Source: an uncultured Acetatifactor sp.
Lineage (GTDB): Bacteria > Bacillota > Clostridia > Lachnospirales > Lachnospiraceae
Direction: 5' to 3'
Length of the DNA: 64,000 nucleotides
Assembly: GCA_910580225.1 (NCBI GenBank)
Contig: CAJTXE010000013.1
Span: 1-64,000, forward strand
Shown here: positions 8,717 to 17,487 of the stretch, in pieces
Layout of the letters: every line of letters begins with the position of its first letter
How positions within the stretch are numbered: the first letter of the stretch is position 1
The notes under the pieces: model-generated
The model's input: the letters and a program-made list of their open reading frames with translations, nothing else
Database searches by the model: none
What the model was told of the DNA's origin: nothing
Translations under genes and position numbers: made by a program

Positions 8717-8747
8717 AACAACAAATAATAGAGATTGGTATTGTGCA

Positions 8748-8924
8748 GCGACTTAAATTAGTCCAGTTAAGAAATGTCAAGTGTTTTTGAAAATAATTTC
8801 TGCTGGACAGTAAAGTCGCAAAGGCGCACGAGAGGAACTTTTATGAGTTTCCTTTCGAATAAAAGTTTCTCTCATTACAAGTGCGTTGAAGCGACTTTAC
8901 CCTTTCGTGCCGTCGCGCAGCGAC
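8748..8924. repeat. structured intergenic element with alternative pairings
   Basis: The gap between the kinase and amidohydrolase genes holds several copies of GCGACT in both orientations (8748, 8813, 8891, 8919). One extended hairpin pairs TAAAGTCGC (8811-8819) with GCGACTTTA (8891-8899), CGCAC (8825-8829) with GTGCG (8881-8885), and a 15-bp arm at 8830-8844 with 8859-8873 (one G-U). The 8813-8819 strand can instead pair with 8748-8754, supported by GTCCAG/CTGGAC inside. These folds exclude each other. No T-run follows, so it is not a simple terminator. It could be a palindromic repeat unit, an attenuator or an mRNA-stability element. Confidence 0.6.
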
Positions 8925-8943
8925 TATATTAGGAGGTAAAAAG

Positions 8944-10113
8944 ATGAAACTGGATTTTTCGGAATTCCCTGTGGTGGATGCCCATGCCCATCCTTTTATG
9001 CCGAGCAGGGAGAAAAAGGTCTACGGCAGAAGATATATTCTTTCTTCTGACCGATACCGGAAAGTGGAGGATGAGGTGGTATCCAGTACGCTTTCCTATC
9101 GTATGATGCTGATGGAGCTGGCGGGATTTCTGGGGCTTCCGGAGGATACGCCGGATGGGGAGATTATTGCCGCCCGAAATGAACTGGCGGGTCAAAGCTA
9201 CCGGGATTATGTGGAAAAACTATTTCGAAACGCCGGAATAGAGACTTTTTTAAGTGAGACCGGATTTCCCGTTCAGGGACAGAGATTGAGACCGGAAGAG
9301 GTGCAAGCCTTTGAAACAGCCACGGAAAATATCGATGTGAGGGAAGTGATCCGTTTGGAAATGACCTGCAATCACCTGGTGGAAGATGCGGAAGATAAAA
9401 TGGGATTCCATGAGTTTCTGGAACTGTTCCACAGGCATATGAAGGAGCGGATCGAAAATGGAAAGGTGGCGGCTTTAAAAACCGTAATCGGGTATTTCAC
9501 GGGACTGGAGATTCTGGTTCCCACGAAGCAGGAGGCAGAGCGCTCCTTTCTGGCCTTCTACTACGGGACGGATAAGGACCGCTGGATTCAGAAACCTTTT
9601 CGGGATTATATGGTATATGAATTTGTCAGGCTGTGCAGGCAGTATGAATTACCGCTGCAGATCCATACAGGAGCGGGAGATCCGCCGTCCTGTGATCTAA
9701 GGCTGATGCGTCCGAGTCTGCTGTATGAATTCATGAACCGCAGCGATACAGGTGAGATTCCCGTGGTGCTGCTTCACGGCGGCTACCCCTTTGTGGAGGA
9801 GATGGCCTTCATGGTCAACGGATATGCCAATGCCTGGACGGATGTATCCTCCATGACGGCGGATGACAGCATTGCCGTGGAGAGGGCGTTGCCCATGCTT
9901 TTGGAAAAGGTACCTCTGAAACGCCTGATGTACGGCTCTGACGGTGCGGGGGACGTGGATCCGATCTGGTTTGCAGCAGTGAATTTCAAGAAGGTATTGG
10001 CGAGGGTTCTGGAAGGGCTGGTTTCCCGTAAGGCGCTGACTGTATCTTATGCGGAAAAGGCAGCTGCCTGGATTCTTTCGGAAAATGCACGGGATCTGTA
10101 TCATTTGAAATAA
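8944..10113 (+). CDS. amidohydrolase-family metal-dependent hydrolase
   Basis: A 389-residue TIM-barrel hydrolase of the amidohydrolase 2 type. Metal and catalytic positions are visible: VVDAHAH near residues 10-16 (H-x-H), IHTGAGD near 240, LHGGYP near 278 and the Asp in YGSDGAGDV near 330. GGAGG lies 8 bases before the ATG. It follows the structured intergenic element and precedes the transport genes. In an Amadori-product operon it may hydrolyse an amide or lactam form of the substrate, or act on the released amine, but the sequence does not show the substrate. Such proteins are not part of the classical frl operons. Confidence 0.7.
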   Translation: MKLDFSEFPVVDAHAHPFMPSREKKVYGRRYILSSDRYRKVEDEVVSSTLSYRMMLMELAGFLGLPEDTPDGEIIAARNELAGQSYRDYVEKLFRNAGIETFLSETGFPVQGQRLRPEEVQAFETATENIDVREVIRLEMTCNHLVEDAEDKMGFHEFLELFHRHMKERIENGKVAALKTVIGYFTGLEILVPTKQEAERSFLAFYYGTDKDRWIQKPFRDYMVYEFVRLCRQYELPLQIHTGAGDPPSCDLRLMRPSLLYEFMNRSDTGEIPVVLLHGGYPFVEEMAFMVNGYANAWTDVSSMTADDSIAVERALPMLLEKVPLKRLMYGSDGAGDVDPIWFAAVNFKKVLARVLEGLVSRKALTVSYAEKAAAWILSENARDLYHLK

Positions 10114-10213
10114 GAGGGGGCGGATTTCAGGCGAAGAAGTGCCGTGGTATCATTGGAAAAATTTCAGTTGGACGGTATAGCAGCGAAGAGACTGTTAACA
10201 GGAGGGATACCTT

Positions 10214-11521
10214 ATGATGTTGAGGAAGAGATTAGGCGTTTTATTATGTATGGCATTGATTGGAACCGGGATTTTGGCTGGCTGCGGCGCAAAGGAGGAC
10301 GAAGAACCGAAGAAAGTAATACGTGTATACAGCAACAGGACAGAATCTCATGTAGCTTATCAGATTCTGCAGGATATCATTCAGCAGTACCAGAAAGAAG
10401 TAAATCCGAATTTCAGTGCGGAATTTGAGACAGAGCCAAATCTGGACCAGTACAAAAACAAATTGAAACTGTACATCGGCGGAGACGAACTGCCGGATCT
10501 GTTCCAGATAGACAGAGGCCCTATTGCAGAGGAACTGACCAAACAGAATAAATTGGTAAATATGGATGAACAGCTGGAAAAGGCAGGTCTGACGGACAGT
10601 CTGAATGCCGGATGCAGAGGTTATGTGGAGAATGATGACGGCAGCCTGTACATTATGCCGGAAGCCCGGTATGGAAATACGTTTTTCTATTGGAAGGACC
10701 AGTTTGCGGCAGCAGGGATTCAGGAGACACCCAAAACCTTCACAGAATTTCTGGCAGTCTGTGAAAAACTAAAAGAAAACGGTGCCATTCCTCTGGGAGT
10801 GACGGGGAAGGCAAGCTGGAACCTGCTTCATGTAATGTATCTGCCAAGCTGGAGTGTAACTGGAAATGACTGGCTGCAGCAGGCGAAAAAGGGAGAGATC
10901 CGGTTTGCGGACCAGGATGTGGTGCAGGACAGTGTGAATTTCCTGTATAAACTGGGAGAGAGCGGATACTTTCCGGCAGGATTCGGCAATATTGAGTATA
11001 CGGACATTATGAACGGTTTTTTGAGTGGGCAGTATGCTATGGCCTGGTCGCAGAGTGTGTACCTGAGTCAGTTTTCAGAGGCATATGACGAGGGGAAACT
11101 GGGATTTTTCACCATTCCTGTGAACGATAACAAACCGGAATATGTACAGAAAGGAACCATGGCGATTCACACAGGCATTTCCTGGGCACTGAACAAAGAG
11201 ACCTTTGACGAGGAGATGGAGCGCTTTTACCAGTTCCTGCTGAAGCACTATGCGGAAACCTGTTATAAATATGACACATTCCCGCAGTTTGATTTGGACC
11301 CGCCAGAGGATAAGCCGCAGATTATGCAGGATTATTACGAGATCATGAAGCAGCAGACCATCAGCTGGAGCAACTGGGACGATAATTGCGATCCCATTAC
11401 CTGTCAGCTTATGGATGATCTGGTGAAGCAATTGGCACAGGGAATGTTGACGCCGGAAGAATTTCTGTCCCAGATTGATGAGAGTGCCGCTGTAAACGGA
11501 GCGGAGTATTTTAAGCAATAA
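10214..11521 (+). CDS. sugar ABC transporter substrate-binding lipoprotein
   Basis: A 435-residue extracytoplasmic binding protein of family 1. The N-terminus is a lipoprotein signal: basic MMLRKR, a hydrophobic core and the lipobox LAGC with Cys24 as the lipidation site. The body has the family pattern, including the DELPDLFQID segment and the conserved EARYGNTFFYWKDQF region. GGAGGG precedes the start. It should capture the substrate outside the membrane and deliver it to the two permeases encoded next. The operon position suggests a fructosamine or related glycoconjugate as ligand. Confidence 0.85.
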   Translation: MMLRKRLGVLLCMALIGTGILAGCGAKEDEEPKKVIRVYSNRTESHVAYQILQDIIQQYQKEVNPNFSAEFETEPNLDQYKNKLKLYIGGDELPDLFQIDRGPIAEELTKQNKLVNMDEQLEKAGLTDSLNAGCRGYVENDDGSLYIMPEARYGNTFFYWKDQFAAAGIQETPKTFTEFLAVCEKLKENGAIPLGVTGKASWNLLHVMYLPSWSVTGNDWLQQAKKGEIRFADQDVVQDSVNFLYKLGESGYFPAGFGNIEYTDIMNGFLSGQYAMAWSQSVYLSQFSEAYDEGKLGFFTIPVNDNKPEYVQKGTMAIHTGISWALNKETFDEEMERFYQFLLKHYAETCYKYDTFPQFDLDPPEDKPQIMQDYYEIMKQQTISWSNWDDNCDPITCQLMDDLVKQLAQGMLTPEEFLSQIDESAAVNGAEYFKQ

Positions 11522-11543
11522 GTATGAGAAAGCAGGTGAAGGT

Positions 11544-12416
11544 ATGAGTTCTGTGTTGAAAAACAGGAAGGCAGCGATCCTGTTCCTGATGCCGGCATTG
11601 GCATTGTATACGGCCATTGTGTTTGTTCCCATTCTCTGTTCTGTGTATTACAGTTTTTTTCAATGGAACGGTCTGAGTGGAATGACATTTATCGGAATGG
11701 ATAATTATGTGGAATTATTCACCCGGGACAAGGTTGTATGGCCGGTGCTTCTGCAGACAATTGTCTATACCATACTGCAGATTCTGTTCCAGGTTGGGGG
11801 AGGGCTGCTGCTTGCACTGCTGCTGACCCTGTTGGTGAAAAAAAGAGCTGTTTTTCAGACGATTTATTATATACCGGTAGTAATTTCTTCGGTTGCGGTC
11901 TGTCAGATTTTCGATAAGTTATTTTCGGTTACACCCACAGGACTGATCAATCATCTGCTTTCTTTTTTCAGTGAAGGCCTGGGAATGACGGAATGGCTGA
12001 CTACACCGGGGTTGTCCCTGGTGGTGACGGCTTTTGCGGAGGGGTACAAGACAATGGGTGTCTATATGGTTACTTTCTTTGCGGCGCTGCTTTCCGTGCC
12101 GTATGATCTGTCAGAAGCGGCGAAAATGGACGGAGCCGGCTGGCTGAAAACGGTATTTCATGTAAAATTGCCCTATATCCGGCCGATTCTTGTGGCAAAC
12201 ATGGTTCTGGTTCTGAACAATGCCCTGCGGTCCTTTGACTTTTCCTTTATGCTGACTGCCGGCGGACCGGGGACCAGTTCCGAATTACTGGCATCCTATA
12301 TGTACAAGAAAGCCTTTGGCAGTATGCAGTACGGATATGGAAGTGCAGTGGCAGTTCTGATCGTGGGCATATGCCTGATTCTGGCCAGCTTCTGTATGAG
12401 GCAGTTTGACAAATGA
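11544..12416 (+). CDS. sugar ABC transporter permease, MalF/UgpA type
   Basis: A 290-residue membrane protein with six predicted segments. It carries the EAA loop EAAKMDGAGWLKTVFHVKLP near residues 192-211, which docks the ATPase. The first helix (AAILFLMPALALYTAIVFVP) and the short first periplasmic loop are typical of MalF/UgpA-like subunits without the long MalF insert. It lies 22 bases after the binding-protein gene. No ATP-binding subunit is encoded in the operon, so a shared MsmK-like ATPase elsewhere must power it, as is common for CUT1 transporters in Firmicutes. Confidence 0.9.
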   Translation: MSSVLKNRKAAILFLMPALALYTAIVFVPILCSVYYSFFQWNGLSGMTFIGMDNYVELFTRDKVVWPVLLQTIVYTILQILFQVGGGLLLALLLTLLVKKRAVFQTIYYIPVVISSVAVCQIFDKLFSVTPTGLINHLLSFFSEGLGMTEWLTTPGLSLVVTAFAEGYKTMGVYMVTFFAALLSVPYDLSEAAKMDGAGWLKTVFHVKLPYIRPILVANMVLVLNNALRSFDFSFMLTAGGPGTSSELLASYMYKKAFGSMQYGYGSAVAVLIVGICLILASFCMRQFDK

Positions 12417-12532
12417 CGCAGGCCTGAGGGGAGGAGCGTGCAGTTGGCGGGTCCTCGGGCAGCGGTACTGCAGATAGGTCCGAGCCGTTATTCAGCTATA
12501 TGGCTGCGGCAGGAAAAGGGAGGAAGATGAGA

Positions 12533-13420
12533 ATGGAAAAGAGAGGAAATATGCATCCGCCAGGAAAACAGAACAACGGGGGAAAGCGCTCAAGACGGCA
12601 CCTGGGGACAGTTTTGATCTATCTCTCAGGATGCTGTATTGCCCTGGTGACGGCGTATCCGGTTTTCTATGCGGCGGCTTTCGGGCTGAAGGGGATGGAG
12701 GAGGCCCGGACAAGCCCTTCCTATGCCCTGCCCAGAGAGATTGACTGGGGAAATTATCTGTATATTATAAAAGAATCTTCGTTTCCCCGGTATTTTGTAA
12801 ACAGTATGATTATCACGGGGACAGTGGTAATTCTGGTATTGATTCTGGCTTCCATGGCAGCTTTTGCACTGGCAAAAATGCAGCTGCGGGGGAAACACCG
12901 GATACAGATGTATTTTCTAATGGGACTGATGATACCGATTCAGGTATGCCTTCTGCCCCTGTACCAGGCATTTGCCGGTCTGCATTTGACCAACAGCTAT
13001 TTTGGTGTGATTCTGCCCCAGGCGGCTTTTGGAATTCCCTTATCAATGTATTTGTTTCTGAACTTTTTCCGCTTTTTTCCGGATGATATCCTGGAAGCCT
13101 GCGTTATTGATGGTGCGGGGATCTGCCGCCTGTTTGTGGGAATCGTGCTGCCCATGTCCAGAAACATTATCCTGACTCTGGCCATGATGAGAGCCGTATA
13201 TTCCTGGAATGATTTTCTGTTTCCCTATACTTTTACCAGGAGCAGAGATTTGCAGACCATTACGCTTGGGCTGCGGGATTTCGTAGGCGCATACGGATAT
13301 ACGGACTGGGGCAGGACCTTTGCGGCGGTAACGATTACCATTGTCCCCATGATCGCAGTGTACTTTTTTCTGGGGAAATATATGGTGTCCGGGATGGCGG
13401 ACGGGTCGGTTAAGGGATAG
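12533..13420 (+). CDS. sugar ABC transporter permease, MalG type
   Basis: A 295-residue partner permease with six membrane segments and the EAA loop EACVIDGAGICRLFVGIVLP near residues 195-214; the usual EAA alanine after E-A is replaced by Cys. The basic N-terminal tail (MEKRGNMHPPGKQNNGGKRSRR) precedes the first helix. I chose ATG 12533 because GGGAGGA sits 8 bases upstream; earlier in-frame starts overlap or lack a ribosome site. A 116-base gap separates it from the other permease. The pair forms the transmembrane channel of the CUT1 importer. Confidence 0.88.
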   Translation: MEKRGNMHPPGKQNNGGKRSRRHLGTVLIYLSGCCIALVTAYPVFYAAAFGLKGMEEARTSPSYALPREIDWGNYLYIIKESSFPRYFVNSMIITGTVVILVLILASMAAFALAKMQLRGKHRIQMYFLMGLMIPIQVCLLPLYQAFAGLHLTNSYFGVILPQAAFGIPLSMYLFLNFFRFFPDDILEACVIDGAGICRLFVGIVLPMSRNIILTLAMMRAVYSWNDFLFPYTFTRSRDLQTITLGLRDFVGAYGYTDWGRTFAAVTITIVPMIAVYFFLGKYMVSGMADGSVKG

Positions 13421-13505
13421 GTGAGATAGTGTCCGGGCGCGGTACCGGCCAGGGCGCTGAACTGTTACTAAGTTTTGCGGATAAGAAAGTGAGGAAGATA
13501 AAGAC

Positions 13506-14687
13506 ATGTTAAATTTTGAGTATGCGCTGCCCACCCGTATCCTGTTTGGCAGAGGGATGGAAAATCGGGTTGGGGAGGAGATCAGGAAGCAAAACGGAAG
13601 CAAAGTGCTGCTGCATTACGGTGGAGAGAGCGCCGTGAAGTCCGGGCTTTTGGACCGGGTTTGCCGATGTCTGGAAGCGTCGGGACTGTCTTATGTACTT
13701 GCGGGAGGAGTTCAGCCCAATCCGAGACTGAGTAAAGTGGAAGAGGGCATTCGTCTGGCGAAGGAGGAAAAGGTTGATTTTATTCTGGCGGTGGGCGGCG
13801 GCAGTGTTATAGATTCTGCCAAGGGTATCGGATATGGGATTGCCAATGAGGGAGATGTATGGGATTTCTATAGCAGGAAACGGATACCTGAAGCCTGTGC
13901 TCCTGTGGGTGTTATTCTGACAATCGCCGCCTCCGGAAGCGAGACAAGTGATGGCTCTGTGGTGACCAATGACCGGAACAAGCTGAAACGGGATGTGGGA
14001 AGCGATTATGCCCGGCCTCAATTTGCCATTCTGAATCCGGAACTGACATTTTCTCTGCCCGAATATCAGACCAGCTGCGGGACAACGGATATCCTGATGC
14101 ATGCAATGGAGCGGTACTTTACAACGGTACACAATGTAGAGCTTGTGGACGGCTTCCTGGAATCTCTAATGAAGACTGTGATGCATAATTTCAGAATTGT
14201 GCTGGAAAAACCCGGAGACTACGATGCCAGGGCGGAACTGATGCTGGCAGGCAGCTTCTGCCATAACGGTCTCCTGACTTGCGGCAGGAAGGGAGATTGG
14301 GCCTCTCATGCTCTGGAGCATGAGCTTGGCGGAATGTATGATGTGGCCCATGGAGCCGGGCTGGCGGCGGTCTGGGGAAGTTGGGCAAGGTATGTGTATC
14401 AGACAGATGTAATGCGTTTTGCACAGTTTGCTGTAAATGTGATGGGATGTGTGATGGATTATGCACATCCGGAAAAGACAGCCCTGGAAGGAATCGCAGC
14501 GCTGGAAAGATTTCTGGCCTCCACGGGTATGCCCATATCTGTCAGAGAACTGGGATACAAACTGACTGACAATGACATTTTCAGTCTGGCGGATAACTGC
14601 ACGGATCATGGGACGAAGATGATCGGTGCTTTCCGGAGACTGGATTATAAGGACGTGACAAACATATATAAAATGGCTGCTGAATGA
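13506..14687 (+). CDS. iron-containing alcohol dehydrogenase, BDH/YqhD type
   Basis: A 393-residue NAD(P)-dependent dehydrogenase. The nucleotide motif GGGSVIDSAKGI lies near residues 98-109. Metal ligands are visible in TDILMHAMERYF (Asp and His, near 198-209) and in HALEHELGGMYDVAHGAGLA (two His, near 270-289). BDH-type enzymes reduce aldehydes to alcohols. In this operon it could remove a reactive aldehyde such as a dicarbonyl derived from sugar breakdown, or reduce an aldehyde made from the substrate's amine part; both are inferences. It follows the permease genes by 85 bases, with the GntR gene behind it. Confidence 0.85.
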   Translation: MLNFEYALPTRILFGRGMENRVGEEIRKQNGSKVLLHYGGESAVKSGLLDRVCRCLEASGLSYVLAGGVQPNPRLSKVEEGIRLAKEEKVDFILAVGGGSVIDSAKGIGYGIANEGDVWDFYSRKRIPEACAPVGVILTIAASGSETSDGSVVTNDRNKLKRDVGSDYARPQFAILNPELTFSLPEYQTSCGTTDILMHAMERYFTTVHNVELVDGFLESLMKTVMHNFRIVLEKPGDYDARAELMLAGSFCHNGLLTCGRKGDWASHALEHELGGMYDVAHGAGLAAVWGSWARYVYQTDVMRFAQFAVNVMGCVMDYAHPEKTALEGIAALERFLASTGMPISVRELGYKLTDNDIFSLADNCTDHGTKMIGAFRRLDYKDVTNIYKMAAE

Positions 14688-14698
14688 CGAAAAAGGAA

Positions 14699-14727
14699 TT
14701 TACGTTTGGAAAAATATGGTATATAAT
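14699..14727 (+). promoter_or_regulatory. internal promoter for the GntR gene
   Basis: TTTACG (14699-14704), 17 bases, TATAAT (14722-14727), right at and after the end of the dehydrogenase gene. It would start a transcript ~22 bases before the GntR start codon, giving the regulator an expression level independent of the operon. Confidence 0.55.
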
Positions 14728-14755
14728 TACAGAAAAAGAGTCTGGGGAAAGTACA

Positions 14756-15466
14756 ATGTTAGATGAGCAGAATGTTGTTCCTTTGTATAAACAGCTGATC
14801 GGCGAGCTGGAAGGAAAAATTGCACAGGGCATATATCAGCCCGGAGAACAGCTTATGCCGGAGTCGGATATGGCGAAGAGCTTCGGTGTAAGCCTGATCA
14901 CCGTGCGGAAGGCACTGAAAGAATTGGTGGATAAGGGGCTGATCGAGCGGCAGCAGGGAAAAGGTACTTTTGTGGCGAAAAAAAAGTATCCCAAGAATCT
15001 CTCTCAGGTGATGAACTTTTCGGAGCTGTGCCGGATTTCCAATGTGAAGCCGGGGGGAAAAATGTTGGAGAACGCTCTGATCACGGCGGATGATAAGCTT
15101 GCTGAGAAGATGGGATTGAAGAGCAGGGAACGGGTGATCTATATCAAACGAGTCCGTTTTGCGGATGGAGAGCCGGTAGCCATAGAAGAGAATTATTTCC
15201 CGCTGCATTATGCAAAACTCCTGGAACAACAGTTCGATGATAATTCGCTGTACGAGTACCTGGAGCGGGAGTACCATATCAAAATTGCCTATACCAGAAA
15301 GAAAATCGAGATCTGCCGCGCCAATAAGCAGGAGGCGGAGTGCCTGAACGTACTGAAAAATGAGCCGTTGCTGCTGATTACCAGTATGGCTTATACCGAA
15401 GAGGGAGAGCTGTGCTATCGGGGGAAGCAGCTGATCGATGGGGAGAGGTTTGCGTTGTATGTTTGA
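14756..15466 (+). CDS. GntR/HutC-family regulator with UTRA domain, FrlR-like
   Basis: A 236-residue repressor-type protein. The N-terminal winged helix (VPLYKQLIGELEGKIAQGIY, then SDMAKSFGVSLITVRKALKE) ends in the GntR signature GLIERQQGKGTFV. The C-terminal UTRA domain (about residues 85-236) contains the typical ERVIYIKRVRFADGEPVAIE strand pair that binds a sugar or amino-acid effector. ATG 14756 is preferred because the internal promoter lies over any earlier start and GGGGA is correctly spaced. By position it is the likely repressor of this operon, relieved by the substrate or its phosphate. Confidence 0.85.
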   Translation: MLDEQNVVPLYKQLIGELEGKIAQGIYQPGEQLMPESDMAKSFGVSLITVRKALKELVDKGLIERQQGKGTFVAKKKYPKNLSQVMNFSELCRISNVKPGGKMLENALITADDKLAEKMGLKSRERVIYIKRVRFADGEPVAIEENYFPLHYAKLLEQQFDDNSLYEYLEREYHIKIAYTRKKIEICRANKQEAECLNVLKNEPLLLITSMAYTEEGELCYRGKQLIDGERFALYV

Positions 15467-15495
15467 GGGGGAGCCTCCGCTCCCCCTACGGTTTT
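15467..15495 (+). terminator. hairpin at the end of the frl-like operon
   Basis: GGGGGAGC / GCTCCCCC with the 4-base loop CTCC, a very stable 8-bp stem beginning right after the regulator's stop codon. Only TTTT follows, after four bases. It lies between convergent genes and may work as terminator for the plus strand. Confidence 0.6.
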
Positions 15496-15536
15496 ATAAA
15501 TCCTATTACAAAAATGATACTTCTAAAGTTCTCTCT

Positions 15537-17456
15537 CTACCGTATCTCAACTACATCATCATACAGATCAAAACACACCCTGTCGATTACGCGATTCAGC
15601 AAATTATCATATACCACAATATTCATGCCCCGTTGGTTTAACGAGTATTCAATCCCGTCAATTTGAATAGAAGAAGTATTTCCTGCATGAAACCCGCCGC
15701 TTTCTGCATAGACATCTATGTTTTCAAGTGTTCCGTTATACTGCAGTAATTGATCACTGCAGTTTTCATATATAATACTTTTTTTATCAATTACTGCAAG
15801 ATAGCTGCTTTGAAACGCTTGGAATGGAGCATGTTCCAATCCCAGACTATGCATTGCCTGTAAAAGCGCCGTGGTCAAATGTCTGCTTGCTTCGTCTTTT
15901 ACTGAAAAAATAACTGAATATCTCTCACTGTCCAATGCTGCCAAATAGTCAATGAAAATCTTGCTGTTTTTTGTTTGTTTGGGAGATACAGAAGGTAGAT
16001 TGACTGTACCTGTCTGAAAGTCGGCTCTTAATTCCAACCATGACGTTGTCGGCAATGTACCTGTGGAGACTCCCTTTGCCCCATTCGCAAGAGCATATAA
16101 AATCTCATCCTCATTTTCAACACCTGACGCATACACCAGACAGTCGTACTGTTCTAACTCATCGCACAATTGCTGGCTCACTTTATGCCACGGCAGCAAT
16201 AATATCGGTATATTGGCAGCAGATAATAAAAATTTCATTTCGTCGTCTGAAAGCCCAGATTCCCCTGCCACATAAACCATGCTTACAGAAGGACATAATT
16301 CCAACAAGAAACGGTAGGAAATTTCATTTCTGACAGGTATAATGAAGCGTTCTATAAGTTGCTGATCTATTTCCCGTATGCATTCCAACATATATTTGCA
16401 TATCACATAAAAAGAGTCTATATCACTATCATCCTGCAGGTTCGTATATATATAGATATCTCCATACTCCTGCATCAATCGGCAAATGTCTTCAAAACGT
16501 AAAAGCGTTAATTCTGTATGTGCCTGTGCCTCAGAGAAAAAAACCGGCAGCTTTGCTTCATCACAGCAGGCCCCGTACAAGATGCTGTCAGCCGAAAATG
16601 TCAGGTCTACGCCAAAAGTCCTCTGTCCAAGATCATAATTGTGCCTGATTGCTTCCAGGGAATTTGTACCTGCCATCCCCTCCATTTCGCCAAAAGACTG
16701 AGCAATATATCCCTCCTTTACCCAACCGTACTGTCTGTCGGCCCAGTCCTCTTGGGGCCTGGCGGTCTCCAGAAAATACTTTTTGCTTTTAACCCGGGTG
16801 GGATATCCATTATAATACTGCACAACCTGTAGGACAAGCGTTTCTTCCATGCACCAGTTCTCATACGGAATCTGGATAGACAAATTTTCCGTGTTCTCAT
16901 CATAAAACGTCGAATAGGGAATACCATTAACAGTAACCTGGCTATCCTGCATAAAATGATTCCCCTCTAAAATAATAGTTTGCAGTAAACTACCATCATA
17001 ACCAAGCCTTTCAGGCACGCTTCCGTTAATCTCCGGAACCATGACAATACCATCAGAAATCACCTCCACTGTGACTTTTGAGGACAGACAAGTTAAATCG
17101 CTGTTAATACGCACTTCTGCCTGAATATCCAGTTTCTGAGGTTTTGAATAGTATTCGGCCGGCAGCTGCAAAAGCACTTCTTCATCTGAAATCAGAGTAA
17201 CAACACAATTGCTTTCATAAATATCATTTACATAAATTCCGATTACATTTTTGAGATTTTTTCCAATCAGATGGAGTATGTTACCATCATTAAATGAAGT
17301 TGACTCCATAATTTCAACTGGGACTATTGTTTCAATAATAGGTTTGTCCATTAATATGTAAGGACTTATCCGATATATACCCCATATAAACAAAACTGGT
17401 AGAAAAATCCTGAAAACTTTTCTGTGTTTATTTAAAAGTTCCTTTACCTTTTGCAT
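15537..17456 (-). CDS. membrane-anchored GDPD-like protein with C-terminal ILEI/PANDER-type domain
   Basis: A 639-residue protein with one N-terminal membrane anchor (about residues 16-35) and a large outside part. Residues 40-230 look like two Ig/IPT-type beta modules. Residues ~245-455 follow the glycerophosphodiester phosphodiesterase pattern (TNSLEAIRHNYDLGQRTFGVDL), but the catalytic His-Arg and the later His-Asp are absent, so it is probably inactive or altered. Residues ~508-635 match the interleukin-like EMT inducer (ILEI/FAM3) fold: SGGFHAGNTSSIQIDGIEYS, then NQRGMNIVVYD and VIDRVCFD. It is the last gene of cassette 1, behind an LtaS-like enzyme, so it probably acts on or binds a phosphoglycerol-bearing polymer. 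Confidence 0.7.
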   Translation of the reverse strand: MQKVKELLNKHRKVFRIFLPVLFIWGIYRISPYILMDKPIIETIVPVEIMESTSFNDGNILHLIGKNLKNVIGIYVNDIYESNCVVTLISDEEVLLQLPAEYYSKPQKLDIQAEVRINSDLTCLSSKVTVEVISDGIVMVPEINGSVPERLGYDGSLLQTIILEGNHFMQDSQVTVNGIPYSTFYDENTENLSIQIPYENWCMEETLVLQVVQYYNGYPTRVKSKKYFLETARPQEDWADRQYGWVKEGYIAQSFGEMEGMAGTNSLEAIRHNYDLGQRTFGVDLTFSADSILYGACCDEAKLPVFFSEAQAHTELTLLRFEDICRLMQEYGDIYIYTNLQDDSDIDSFYVICKYMLECIREIDQQLIERFIIPVRNEISYRFLLELCPSVSMVYVAGESGLSDDEMKFLLSAANIPILLLPWHKVSQQLCDELEQYDCLVYASGVENEDEILYALANGAKGVSTGTLPTTSWLELRADFQTGTVNLPSVSPKQTKNSKIFIDYLAALDSERYSVIFSVKDEASRHLTTALLQAMHSLGLEHAPFQAFQSSYLAVIDKKSIIYENCSDQLLQYNGTLENIDVYAESGGFHAGNTSSIQIDGIEYSLNQRGMNIVVYDNLLNRVIDRVCFDLYDDVVEIR

Positions 17457-17487
17457 AAGCCGCTAACCTTTCAAGTCGTTATAACTA

